This document shows, piece by piece, positions 11,636 through 22,830 of a DNA stretch of 64,000 nt. The notes under the pieces were generated by a model. That model ran no database searches. It was not told where the DNA came from and saw only the letters and a program-made list of their open reading frames with translations. The position numbers and the translations under genes are program-made. The first letter of the stretch is position 1. Each line of letters opens with the position of its first letter. Source of the stretch: Zanthoxylum bungeanum (Eukaryota > Streptophyta > Magnoliopsida > Sapindales > Rutaceae); assembly GCA_019454045.1 (NCBI GenBank), contig SKCR01036128.1, positions 1-64,000 on the forward strand. Direction: 5' to 3'.

Positions 11636-11639
11636 AGAG

Positions 11640-12005
11640 TAGTTTTCAGATTTCCAGTACATAGTTTTCAGATTTTCAGTGTTTAGATTTCAGAAACCAG
11701 ATTTTCAGCACACGGTTTTCAAATCATCAGAACATGGTTTTCAAAAGTTAGACCTTAGTAAGCAGTTTTCAGAAACCAGATTCTATAAATAGTTTTCAGA
11801 TCTCAGCTTTCAGATACAGTTTTCAGAAATAACCTTTTAGAAAAGAAAGTTTTCAGAAATATCGGTTTTACGAGCGATTCAGAGTTTTAAAGTAGAAACT
11901 AGTTTTCAAGTAACGCCTTCAGAAAGAGTTTTCAGAAAGAAACTTTCAGATAAAGAATTCAGAAAGAGTTTTCCGAAAACAGTATTTCAGAAAAGATTTC
12001 AAAAG
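11640..12005 (+). repeat. TTTTCAGA-rich tract in solo LTR 1
   Basis: Dozens of short, irregular copies of TTTTCAGA / CAGATTTTCAG, a simple-sequence expansion. Solo LTR 2 has the same kind of tract at 52970-53260. No coding sense was seen. Confidence 0.75.
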
Positions 12006-12755
12006 TATCTTATGAAAGCGTTTGCATGTTAAGTAGAGTATGGTTTAGCTATCATTTAAAAGCATTTAGTTGACATAAATATTTGTGACATGACTACATC
12101 CGCATGCACATATGGTTAATCTTGTGTAGAACACGTTCATATAGAAGTTTGATAGTGTAATAGCAAACAGAAGTTGGCAGGTGTTGATCAGTTAAGGTAC
12201 AGTATAAGCGTCAGGTTTGTGAAATGAATAAGGAATAGACATTTAATTAAAACTTTATAACCATTTGCATAATTACTTACTGAGTCATTATGACTCACAT
12301 TCCAATAGTTTGTAGTTTTGCAGGTCAGTAGCTGTCATATAGAACCATCAGATGTTCCGTGAAGACTTTGAAGACGGTGGATTGCCTCAATTGAAGTCGA
12401 GGAAGTCTTTGAGTCTTGGGTCGAGTTGGGTCATCACAACTACTTGTTTTGTATTTGTATTTGCATTAGCATTTGTAACTCAGTTGTATAAGTAATGAAA
12501 TAGAATAGTTTTAGTTTTGAGTTGTGGCCAGAGGCTAAGTATTTACTTTTGCTTATTGAGTTCAGGCCTGAGGCCTTGATGATATTTGCATTTATGTTGA
12601 GTATGTGAGCAGGTTGTCTGATGGTGTTGGTTATAAGCCAGGTTGCATGATGTTACGAATACATCATGTCGAAATTTCATCAGAATAAGAGGCTTATGGA
12701 GGTAGGGTTAGCCTGTCTCCTGCCGGTAGCATCTTGGCTTAGGCGGGATGTTACA

Positions 12756-13548
12756 AAACAATTCAAGAGTATCCACACACATATAAGACTCATCACATAA
12801 CATACATCACACTCATCATTCATTATCAATAACTCACAATCTTAAAAAAAAAAACAAAACTTCAATCATAAACAAGAACGCAAACCAGAATATCACACGA
12901 AGAAATACACAAAAGCTGACACGTGTACTGACATATACATACAAGGAGAAGGCATACTGATATTTTTCATTAATTTAATTTGTTGGTTTTTATAAATAAT
13001 ACCAATGATTTATTTATTTATTAATTAATTTAATGCAATCAATCAAATTTGATTGATCTAAGTATCTTTTAATGATGGTTCTTTGTTAGAAGAATCATAT
13101 AATAAATCATGCGATTAAATGATCTAATTGTAAATCACGATCATTGATATTCTAATTTCTTATTTATTTAATTTTATGCCTAAGAGATCATTTTTTCGTT
13201 GTCTTTTTTCGAGAACTGCTTAAAGTTCCAACTTAAAAATAAAATGATTTTTTATAATCTCAGTTGAAGTAATGGGTCGACCATGTACTATTATATAGTG
13301 GCAGTAAGGATGACTTATCTGTCAACTTTTTCACTATCACCCCCAAAAACCAAACTATCTCTTACGTAAAGTTGTGTTGTTTAATTGGAAAAATATTTTA
13401 TTCCATATCTCCATGTGTTAAAATAGGTTCTCATCTTCTTATTATAGATTCAGGATGATCAATTATCATTAATCTCATTTTGGTTTTTGAATTAGGATGA
13501 AAAATCATCTCAAGACTCGGACCGAAATATTTAGAATCTTGAATTTTA
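12756..13548. repeat. Unit U copy 1, right part
   Basis: Unit U resumes after the solo LTR and matches 17086-17668 and then 31240-31510 of copy 3. Landmarks are TTGATGGTTC..AGAAGAATCA (near 13070), GTAATGGGTCGACCATGTA (13268) and GTTCTCATCTTCTTATTATAG. Homology to copy 3 fades near TAGAATCTTGAAT (about 13545). Open frames are short and not conserved between copies. Confidence 0.8.
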
Positions 13549-13603
13549 TTTTTCGCGATATTAGACATCATTCCTAAAGAATGACAACGAGTATTGCAAG
13601 TCC
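13549..13603 (-). pseudogene. Fragment of the Cys-rich ORF carried by Athila G
   Basis: On the minus strand about 40 bases encode CNTRCHSLGMMSN, matching CDTRCRSLGMVSDN of the Cys-rich ORF at 55754-56161 in sequence and frame. The fragment is sandwiched between unit U copy 1 and the end of copia Q at 13604. It is probably the remains of an Athila-type element into which copia Q inserted. The short length limits confidence. Confidence 0.55.
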
Positions 13604-15513
13604 TGTTAGTGTTCCTAGAACATGCCAAGGATCTATAAGACATGATTAAGTGTGAATTAGATCATAAAAGATGCGGAATGACTTACAATGATCGGATTTG
13701 AATTTCAAAAATTTTGTGTTGTCTTTGAAGCTCCAAGCTTTGTGTGTTGATTCCAACTCTTGGATGAGTTTCCCTATCACCTTTCTTAACTCCTTAAGTG
13801 CTAACTTTGATTAATTTTGCAATAAAATCAAAGAGGGGAGAGGAGGAACCTCACGTCCATTCTAGGGTTTTTGAGTGTGTTTTGCTTGTGTGAGTTGTGT
13901 TGGAAGAAAGAGAATTGGATTTGGGTAAAGGCTTTTTATTTTTACCCTAAACTTGGTAGTTGGGGTCTTGGTTTCACTAAACCAAAAAACAAGTGGTTGA
14001 AAAGCAAGTGATTTTGGCATAAATGCCAACCACTCTCTCAGCCACCACTTCACACATGTGAAGTGGGCCCCACCTCTTTGAATTCAAAATTCAAAAGGTC
14101 TCTACGAATATTTGCCTTGGCCCGGATCCGTTTAATCTGACTAAGCGAATTTTCGGTAGCTAAATAATTAAATCTAATTTAATTAAATAACGATGCCTCG
14201 CAAATATATTACGAATTAATTCTAAATTAATCTGTTCGCTCGTATTAAAGTCTGACTTTAATTTCGTATTGAAATCTAATTCCTATTAATATATCTGATA
14301 TATTAATTTTAGCCCATATAAATAAATTAAATAGAAAAATCTAATTTAACTATTAAATTTATTTTACCGATTAATTCCAAATTAAACGCGTTATCTCTCT
14401 TACTAACCCATTTAATTCTAGATTAAATAATACCTCAATTAATCCCAGATTAATTTTCTCTCTCTTAATTAATCTCAGATTAATTCTAATCGAGTCAACT
14501 GCCATCGGTGAATCTTCGGGAAGTGACCCAAGAGACCCCTGGATATGTTGGCAGTAAATCCGGTTGTCGGACTATCCGAACAAGTGCGTACCTCGTACCA
14601 CATGTCTACCGATTTACAAGATATGGTTGACTTCTAGCAAAGCACTGTGCCTACCCAATTCTCCAGAAATATTCTTTAATGAATATATAATCTTTTTCAG
14701 GCGTAGTAGTAGTAGTATTGCGTATAGCGATCCAGTATCGGATGTCACATGCAAAGCTTGGGGCTGGAATAGTGTATGTCCCATACGAAGCATATATCGG
14801 ATCACAAGCAACTAGTCTCTTAATCAGATAATCATGACCTTGTCATATTATCCCGATGGTTGCAACACATTAGAGTACTAGTTCTGTATCCCTGCGTGAT
14901 CATCATCTCCATATGACTAAAGTGATACTTCCATCTTGACATCACACCTAATACATTACGATTCTCAATAAACCCAGAAGAGGCGTACACAGAACATGTT
15001 AAAGTCTTGAACGACCAAAACCAAGGCATATTGATTGTCGCAAGTATTAGCGATGCAAGTCTCAGGTTAAGACCAAATACACCTACCCTGATTCGGATTC
15101 CCATAGACACATAGTCATACTACCAATGAGATTCCGAGGGGTCTATCCAGAGCGAAGCTGTTCCCGTACCATCGGTAAACACAACCTCCCATCACACTTG
15201 CCTTAGTATCCAATACTTAAATATACGAGAACTATATTGTTATGCTCCCATAACGCGCACAAGTGCAATACTAGTCTATTTCACATTATCGATGTCCAGT
15301 CTCGATAATACTATGACTAGGGATATTTAATGATTAAACCTTAGTGGATTGATATTGTCTCATATCTTATAATCCGGCACTAATCATAAAGACTTCTATC
15401 ATTTATATATTCAAGTAATCTAATTACAAAATCATAAAATAGTAATTTCCTTTATAACATAGTTAATTCGTACAAAACCACAATGTCTTTTACAAATAGT
15501 GATGTTATGGGTC
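13604..15513 (-). mobile_element. Copia Q: LTR
   Basis: A copia LTR on the minus strand, about 1910 bp, aligned with the LTRs of P, R and S and closest to S (shared stretches around 14560-14820 and 15000-15130). Its outer end is TGTTAGTG on the plus strand at 13604. At the inner end about 20 bases are missing compared with copia R: the TGTTGG terminus and the polypurine tract are deleted, so LTR and internal sequence are fused near 15513. Confidence 0.8.
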
Positions 15514-15976
15514 AAACTTGGCTCATAGCCAATCACTCAAGTACTTAATAGCTGAACTATGTACATGTTTCTCAAACTTTTTTTAGAAATAGCTTTCGTC
15601 AGCGGATCTGCAATGTTGTCATCTGATGTGACCTTCTCGATCTTCACATCGCCACAATGTATGATCTCACGAATCAGATGGAAACGTTGAAGAACATGTT
15701 TGGATCGTTGATGAGACCGCGGTTCCTTAGCCTGTGCTATAGCCCCGTTATTGTCACAATACAATGGAACGGGCTCAGCTGCTAACAGAACTAATCCTAA
15801 TCCAATTAGGAATTTACGGATCCAAACTGCCTCTTGTGCTACTTCAGCTACAGCAATATATTCCGCTTCTGTTGTTGAATCGGCAACAGTCTCTTTATTG
15901 GTTTGGAAACTTGCATTGGTATACCCAATTACCTCAAGTTCTCCATCTCCATAGATTAAGAAAGCATCCTTAGTTC
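15514..15976 (-). pseudogene. Copia Q: RNase H end of pol
   Basis: Minus-strand coding remnant of copia RNase H. A 75-codon open frame (15537-15764) begins at the Y of YCDNNGAIAQAKEPRSHQRS and runs through HLIREIIHCGDVKIEKV to DDNIADPLTKAISKKSL, the standard end of a Tork/Tnt1-like copia polyprotein. Upstream, to 15976, frames such as GYTNASFQTNKE and ADSTTEAEYIAVAE are readable, with a deletion of about 25-30 codons between them compared with complete copia RNase H. The remnant stops abruptly at 15976 where unit U sequence begins, so the rest of the element is lost. It is the best-preserved copia coding stretch in the window and serves as the reference for the breaks in P and R. Confidence 0.88.
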
Positions 15977-16110
15977 TATTAATGATGGTTCTTTATTAGA
16001 AGAATCACATAATAAAATCATGTGATTAAATGATTTAATTGTAAATCTCGAGCTTTCTTATTTTATTTTCTTATTTATTTAATTTTTTGCATATTAGTTT
16101 TTTAGTCGAA
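15977..16110. repeat. Unit U copy 2 (partial)
   Basis: Begins TTAATGATGGTTCTTTATTAG and matches copies 1, 3 and 4 (near 13070, 17400, 33320). It has the GCATATTAGTTTTTTAG ending seen in copy 4 rather than the GAGATCATTTTTTC ending of copies 1 and 3. It starts exactly where copia Q breaks off. Confidence 0.7.
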
Positions 16111-16744
16111 ATACTTTTTGCTCTATATCAAGACACACTCGAAACAAAAATCTAAATGCACATACCATAAGTCAATCTCATTCATTAATCGACAAAGAAA
16201 GCGGAGTGCAAGCATTCTTACAAACAAACAGGTTCTTTCATGGAATCAAAAACACACCTATAAACTCCATATAATGATTTCAAACGTCATCATCAAAAAC
16301 AAAAATTCATCTTAACCAAAGCTGGTTCAAAAACAGATCCTTCTAAAAACCAGAAGCATTCGAAATTCAAATCATCAAAACTAATCAGGCGTCTATTATT
16401 CGAGTTACGCACAAGAATCAGGAAATGTCCGAACAGAACCATGTCGACAAGGGTAAAACATGTCAGTCATTTTCTGATGGTCAATGCCGCAGATAGGCAC
16501 CACAGATGGTTAAAATCCATAAAATAAATTCATCATACAAGCACCGTGGTGGAAAACATATCGTATATATCCAATCAAAATATATAAACATCATATGATC
16601 CGTATAATTTTTCTGAAACTTTCAGAAATACATAAACTAAAAGTATAATCGGAAACATAATTTGAAAATATCAGAAAAAAAAGTATCTTAAATTAAAATA
16701 TCAAAATTATCAAAAAGTATATCAAAATATTGTAAATAATAAAA
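16111..16744. other. AT-rich spacer, no gene seen
   Basis: No element, RNA gene or convincing frame is recognisable. The sequence is A-rich on the plus strand (many ATCAAAA and AAAACA runs). It may be the undisturbed left flank of unit U copy 3; the corresponding part of copy 1 would be hidden left of 8556, where other elements lie. Confidence 0.5.
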
Positions 16745-17668
16745 ACGGTAGTATTCACCATATATCGAAACTAATCCCAAAAAAAAAAATCAGATTTCTT
16801 ATTTCATAAAAAACATATTAGGAGTCCAGAAACTACTCACTAGATGAAAGAAAAACATGCGTCTAATGTCTGAATCGCACGCACTGACCAGACATTGTAC
16901 GAAACATGACCATGTAGACAGATGGTGACTAAACGACCGTAGTCAGAGGAGCGGAGTCCCGTAGTATTCAAAATACACATCGTAGTAAAAATCTTGTCGT
17001 ATTAAAAGTGGAGTCAAAATTCTTTTCATTTATTTGGATAACTCTTCAAAATAGGCATGAAAATCAAATATACAAAAAGGTAAACAATTTAGAGCATTCA
17101 CACACACATACGACTCATCACATAACACACATCAAACTCCTGATCCATTATCAAGAACTCATAATCTAAAAAAAACACAACTTCAATCATTAACATGAAC
17201 ACAAATCAGAACATCACACGAGGAAACACATGAGCTGACACATGTACTGACATATATACATACAAGGAGAAGGCATACTCATATTTTTCTTCTTATTAAT
17301 TTAATTTGTTGGTTTTCATAACTAGTACCAAAGATTTATTTATTTAATTATTTTTTTAATAAATGCATTCAATCAATATGATAGATCTAAGTATCTATTA
17401 TTGATGGTTCCTTATTAGAAGAATCACATAGTAAAATCATGCGATTAATGATATAATTGTAAATCACGAGCAATGGTTTTCCTAATTTCTTATTTATTTA
17501 ATTTTGTGCCTAGAGATCATTTTTTCATTTTTTTTTTCCGAGAACTGCCTAAAGTTCCAACTAAAAATTAAATGATTTTTTATGATCTCAGTTGAAGTAA
17601 TGGGTCGACCATGTATTGTTCTATATAGTTGTAGTAAAGATGACTTATCTGTCATCTTTTTCATTATC
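16745..17668. repeat. Unit U copy 3, left part
   Basis: The most complete copy of unit U. It aligns with 8556-8895 and 12756-13330 and carries the empty target site for solo LTR 1 (about 17080). It breaks at 17673, where the Tat element is inserted, and resumes at 31240. Confidence 0.8.
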
Positions 17669-17673
17669 ACTCT

Positions 17674-19649
17674 TGTAGACAACAGAACTTGGGCGACGCA
17701 TGCTGTTCTAGACTCAGGGCCTAGTTGAGAGTACGGAATAGTCCGCGGGGGACTAAACCGGAGAATAATGGAGTCGCCACCCCGGTGTGAACCGGGACAA
17801 AGGTTTAAGTCGCACTCACCCCTCGCAAGGGAAGACCTCAAACCGTTGGGTTCGGAATGGTCCCTTACTTATGTCATTGTGATGATATAGTTCGTGCAAT
17901 AAGTCAACCGCATCTAATCAATAATCATGTTCAAGTGTCACCTAGATCTAAGATGCTTTCGTCTAACTAACTCCTAATCTAAGTTGCATGCTAAAAAAAA
18001 TAAGTCCTTAAATAAACAATAAATCACAATCACACATTGAACATGTTAAGCCAAACAAACCAAACGCAAACAACTAATGACTTAAACATAAATACAAACT
18101 AAATTAAATATCCGTGCATAAAGAAGAAACATAATCATGCTTTGAAATTAAATAACGAAACTAAGTTAAGACAATGCTTAAAATAATAAATAACAACCTA
18201 GAACTACATCATGCTCGAATACAAATTTTGATGAGACGAGATACGTGATACTTAAGTGGTACGTGGTATTGTATCCCGAGTGCAGCCCATACTACCGTCC
18301 ATTCGGAATCGGCTATGGAATTTACGTCCGGGTTCCATCCGATATACCACAAAAGGGAATAAATATCTCGATCATCCACAATCAAATCTTGCCTCAAACG
18401 ACTCTCATGCAATTATTTATCAAAAATAAATAAATAGAACGAAAAGAGATAAGTAAAAGGGTGCCCTCAGGTCTAACTCTTTTGTCGTCTCAAGAAAGGG
18501 GGTTACACGTCTGTTGGAGGGCGAATGATCCGATACTTTTCCGATTTGTTTGCTCACTGTTTTTTCCTCGTTGTTTTGATGCTCGGGCTGCTGTTTTTAA
18601 ATCCGTTTTGCTGCTGTTTTGCTGCTGCGCTTCAGGTCACTGTTTTGGGCGTTTAGTGGACTGTTTTGGGTGATTTTGGTGGTCTCAGGAGGTGCGTTTG
18701 GTAAAGATTTTTTGGGGAAACGATTTGGAGATTTTTGGGATGGTTTTAAGATGGTTTTAGGACGGTTTTGATGGGCTAAGGATGCAGGAAACTGACCAGA
18801 AACAGAAGCTTAAATGTGGCAGTTCACTAGTGCAGTGAAGCCACTTTCAGGGCTGTTTTGGGCGAATGTGGAGCGCAGTTGGGGATCTTTTTGCGGTACT
18901 TCAGGGGCTGGGAATAAGTTTATTTTAGGGTAATTTAGGGCTGTGAATGGTGGTTGGAAGTTGGCTAAGGAGGGCTAAGAAAAGGGTTTGTGCGTGTGGT
19001 GTGTTGGTGAGGGAGGGAATATGCGGCAATAAAGTGTTTCTTCTCTTCAGGAATGCGGCAATGGGGGCTCTTGGGGGATGCTTGGGCGTGCAAGGAGGGC
19101 TTCACAAGGTGCTTGAGTGATGTATATGAGCTAGCGTTATGAATGGGGGTGAAGGCCTCTTTTTATAGGCAAAGGGAAAAGGCTTTCCTTTTTAGATTAG
19201 GAAGGAATCTCCTAATTGGTTTCTAATAAGGAATGCATCTCGTAATTAGGATTTGGGATTGGATTTGATTTGGTAATGATTTTATTTGATTTCTTTTATT
19301 TATGTAAGGATTTTATTTGATTTAAACATGTGATTAATGTGCAATTACCTAAATAAAGAGCATATGGGCGTGAATCACCCTCCTGGGCGCGTGGCTTTGT
19401 TTGACTTGGGTTGACTTAGGTGTTTTGGGTTTGGTTTGGGTTTGGTTTTGGTTTTGGGCCTTAGGTAAGCTTTAAAACGGAAGTCCAACAAGCAGCCGAA
19501 GCTAAACAACTCAGATAAAATCCAACAAAAATTCTAATTTCCAACTTTCCCCTTCCAAGATCCGTTTCCCGTGACTTTCATGACTAAAGAAGTAGTTGCC
19601 TCCATAGAGACTCATCATTGGGCTGATATGCAAAAATGCAATGCCTACA
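17674..19649 (-). mobile_element. Tat element: 3' LTR
   Basis: 1976 bp, TGTAGACAAC ... GCCTACA on the plus strand. It matches 29287-31239 end to end with small indels. Its inner end at 19649 abuts the polypurine tract. A TATA-like TATAAAAA lies on the minus strand at 19160-19167. Confidence 0.92.
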
Positions 19650-19650
19650 G

Positions 19651-19663
19651 TGGCCCCCACTTT
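19651..19663 (-). other. Tat element: polypurine tract
   Basis: Minus-strand AAAGTGGGGGCCA lies directly upstream of the 3' LTR in the element's direction. This is the expected primer for plus-strand DNA synthesis. Confidence 0.85.
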
Positions 19664-19779
19664 GATGGGACTTTTACAGTGTGTGACAATGACAATCCTA
19701 TCAAAGTACGTGCAATGTATTTTTACTTACCTGGCTCGCCAGCTGCCACATAGTTCGCCTGCTGTGTTGAGTTGATAGT

Positions 19780-20815
19780 GCTAGCCCCGTACCTAGGGTG
19801 TCGCAGTTTCATCTCCGTACCTAGAGTGCCGCAGTGGTGTTGTTGTTGTCTGATTGCTAACCCCGTACCTAGGGTGTCGCGGTGATGACTCCGTACCTAG
19901 AGTGCCACAAGTGTCTGAGTGCTAACCCCGTACTTAGGGTGTCGCGGTGACGTCTCCGTACCTAGAGAGCCACAAGTGTCTGAGTGCTAACCCCGTACCT
20001 AGGGTGTCGCGGTGACGTCTCCGTACCTAGAGAGCCACAAGTGTCTGAGTGCTAACCCCGTACCTAGGGTGTCGCGGTGATGCCTCCGTACCTAGAGTGC
20101 CACAAAGTCTACATGCTAACCCCGTACCTAGGGTGTCGCAGTGACATCTCCGTACCTAGAGAGCCACAAAGTCTGGATGCTGACCCCGTACCTAGGGTGT
20201 CGCGGTGACGTCTCCGTACCTAGAGAGCCACAAAGTCTGGATGCTAACCCCGTACCTAGGGTGTCGCGGTGACGTCTCCGTACCTAGAGAGCCACAACTG
20301 TCTGAGTGCTAACCCCGTACCTAGGGTGTCGCGGTGACGCCTCCGTACCTAGAGTGCCACAAAGTCTGGATGCTAACCCCGTACCTAGGGTGTCGCAGTG
20401 ACGGCTCCGTACCTAGAGAGCCACAAAGTCTGGATGCTAACCCCGTACCTAGGGTGTCGCGGTGACGTCTCCGTACCTAGAGAGCCACAAAGTCTGGATG
20501 CTAACCCCGTACCTAGGGTGTCGCGGTGACGTCTCCGTACCTAGAGAGCCACAACTGTCTGAGCGCTAACCTCGTACCTAGGGTGTCGCGGTGACGCCTT
20601 CGTACCTAGAGTGCCACAAAGTCTGGATGCTAACCTCGTACCTAGGGTGTCGGCGGTGACGTCTCCGTACCTAAGAGCCATAAAGTCTGGATGCTACCCC
20701 GTACCTAGGGTGTCGCGGTGACGTCTCCGTACCTAGAGAGCCACAAAGTCTGGATGCTACCCCGTACCTAGGGTGTCCGGTGACGTCTCCGTACCTAGAG
20801 AGCCATAAATGTCTG
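19780..20815. repeat. 64-bp minisatellite, about 16 copies, in the Tat 3' UTR
   Basis: Head-to-tail units of 59-77 bp, mostly 64-65. Each has two related halves: CCCCGTACCTAGGGTGTCGC and CTCCGTACCTAGAGAGCCAC. Unit starts can be counted near 19781, 19858, 19922, 19987 and so on to 20757. The units are 90% or more alike apart from the first two, so the array is young or homogenised. It lies between integrase and 3' LTR, where Tat/Ogre elements are known to grow satellite-like arrays. Not coding. Confidence 0.93.
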
Positions 20816-20867
20816 ACCTGATGTCTCCATATCCGGAGTGCCGTACCTGGCTGATCTGATGTTGAAC

Positions 20868-21175
20868 TGATGTGGGCTTCGCCCCCAGCATGCCATACCC
20901 GGCAGAAACTGATACTAAACTGATGTGGGCCTCGCCCCCAGAGTGCCATACCCGGCAGGACTGATACTGAACTGATGTGGGCCTCGCCCCAGAATGCCAT
21001 ACCCGGCAGGACTGATACTGAAATGATGTGGGCCTCGCCCCAGAATGCCATACCCGGCAGAACCGACACTGAACTGATGTGGCTTCACCCTCAGAATGCC
21101 ATACTCGGCAGAACCGATACTGAACTGATGTGGGCTTCGCCCCTAGTATGCCATACCCGGCAGAAATTGATGCTG
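20868..21175. repeat. 51-bp minisatellite, about 6 copies, in the Tat 3' UTR
   Basis: Units of 51-53 bp beginning TGATGTGGGC and containing GCCATACCCGGCAG. Two decayed, isolated units lie farther on at about 22030-22075 and 22122-22160 (TATGTGGGCTTCGCCCCC, CATGTGGACCTCAGCCC), so the array was once larger or seeded twice. On the minus strand the 51-bp period gives an open frame of 17-residue repeats, a by-product of the period being divisible by three. Confidence 0.9.
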
Positions 21176-22355
21176 ATACTCTTTCAACCCACTGTAGTGT
21201 CTCTCTTCGAGATAATCTTGATAGCTAAACATATTTTTATCCTCAACGGGTGCTTTGCGTCAAAGCCAAAGAATCTTCATAGTACTTGACATACTCAAAC
21301 CCAATCCTCTGAACGGGTGATCTGAACTAGACTCCTAGTGTGTGTGTGCTAAGGCTCTTTCGCAACTTATTCCTTAAGTCAGCCAACTCGATGATTTCGC
21401 TTCGGAGAATCGGACCAGTGGTCTAACCAACCTGGATGTCACTCTGTGATTACTGTAGCATACTCAACATGATATTGTCTTCTTTTATTGCATCATCTAT
21501 TTCTTTGGACTTTTCTTTTTTTCTTTTTTTTTTTTCTTTTTCTTTTCTTCTCGACACGCCTACCCTTTAAGGTAGCATTTCTCCTCATGGTGGTCCTAAT
21601 ACTCGCCCATGGGTAGCTTCACGCTTATTGGTTATAGGCGGCTCTTTTCTTTTCATTGAGAGACTTTTCTTCTTTATTTTCCAACCATATCATACTGTAT
21701 CGTAGCAAAGGCAAATCAGTGTGGACATCCAGGCAAACGGTCATTCACCGATCTACCATCTCTTCAACTGGTCATCTCATCAACCGTTCAGGCTTCTACT
21801 GTTGAGATACCCCTTATCAAGTGCTTTATGAGTCTAGCAGAGATCAATCCATTCCGAATACCAGATAAAAGCGCGTCTCGCACTTCTCGTTTCTAAGGCT
21901 TCTCCCTACAGCACACCAATGTCATCACCGGACATATGTTTACCCATCAAGATTTCTCTCTCACTCATTTTTTCAATTTTTTTTTTTTTTTGTACTCACT
22001 CACTCTAAGGAATTCTTCCTCTCTACGGCTGACTATGTGGGCTTCGCCCCCGGGATCCATACCCGAAACACCAACTCAAAATGAGCCTCAACCCTCAGAT
22101 TACCATCTGAATCTTAACAACCATGTGGACCTCAGCCCTAGGATTTCTACCCAAATTCAACACAGTGCTTTCGCTGTTTCTGATTGGCTTGCCTTTGCCG
22201 CTTTTTCTTTTCTTCTTCAAACCTGTGAATACAAACACAAAACACCAAACACACAAAGGAAATGCAATAATGGGTTACATGTATGGATGCATGTATGATT
22301 TTCTTTATCCCGTCGGGTTAGGTCTTCTGCAGGTGACTATTCAGTCTTCTGTCCC
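21176..22355. other. Rest of the Tat 3' untranslated region
   Basis: No gene seen. There is a T/C-rich tract at 21500-21560 (purine-rich on the element's strand) and two stray 51-bp-type units. The pol frame of the element ends at 22356, so this belongs to the noncoding tail between pol and the minisatellites. Confidence 0.7.
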
Positions 22356-22830
22356 TCAGGTAAAATACAGTTTCAATCTGTCAATGTTGATCGGCTCTGT
22401 GAACTCATTCCCCTCCAAGTCTAACAGTCTCACTGCTCCATTTCCCATTACTCCTCTCTCTGAACAATGTATGGTCCTTCCCAATTCGGTCTGAACTTAC
22501 CTCTCGGGTCTGTCGTTGATGGCTTCGACTGCTTGAGTACCAAATCACCTTTCTTGATCTTGGTAGGACGCACCTTCTTGTTGAACGCTCGAGCTACCTC
22601 TTCTGATAGATCTGTATGTGATGCAAGGACTTCATCCTCTTCTCATCCATCAGAGCCAACTGTTCAAACCTTTGCGAGGCCCACTCTTGTTCAGGCAACT
22701 CTGCTTCTGCTAACACCCGCATGGACTGTATCTCAACTTCCACCGGCAGTACCGCTTCCATTCCATAAACCAAATAATACGGCGTGGCTCCTATTGCCAT
22801 TCTCACAGAAGTTCTATACCCCCCCCACAA
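22356..22830 (-). pseudogene. Tat element: integrase C-terminal region
   Basis: On the minus strand the frame reads ATPYYLVYGMEAVLPVEVEI, then RVLAEAELPEQEWASQRFEQ and, after a one-base shift near 22594, a GPY/F module with KFRPNWEGPYIV near 22480, ending LKLYFT at a TGA at 22356-22358. This is the usual end of a Tat pol. No chromodomain follows. The module normally aids integrase multimerisation and DNA binding. It is separated from the integrase core by a frameshift near 22815. Confidence 0.85.

Larger units (their letters stand above)
8896..12755 (+). mobile_element. Tekay-like solo LTR 1
   Basis: A 3860-bp LTR with 11-bp inverted ends TGTAACATCCC / GGGATGTTACA and no internal coding domain, so a solo LTR left by recombination. 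Flanks are AAACT (8891-8895) and AAACA (12756-12760), a 5-bp TSD with one change; the empty site in unit U copy 3 (GTAAACAATTTAGAG) supports AAACA as the original. LTR length and ends suggest a Tekay/Del-type chromovirus, but without pol this is inference from family knowledge. It holds a TATA box (9291), a GC-rich leader (9350-9520), hairpin repeats (11537-11635) and a TTTTCAGA-rich tract. Short open frames inside are incidental. Confidence 0.85.

Noticed and set aside
17494..17841. Minus-strand frame of 115 codons at the Tat LTR edge
   Set aside because: It runs across the junction between unit U and the LTR, so it cannot be an ancestral gene.
20671..21069. Open frame of 17-residue repeats on the minus strand
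   Set aside because: It exists because the 51-bp repeat period is divisible by three; it runs out into the 64-bp array and has no homologue I recognise.
19780..21175. Regular repeats that could suggest a CRISPR array
   Set aside because: The units are head-to-tail without unique spacers, the DNA is a plant Tat retrotransposon 3' UTR, and no cas genes are present.
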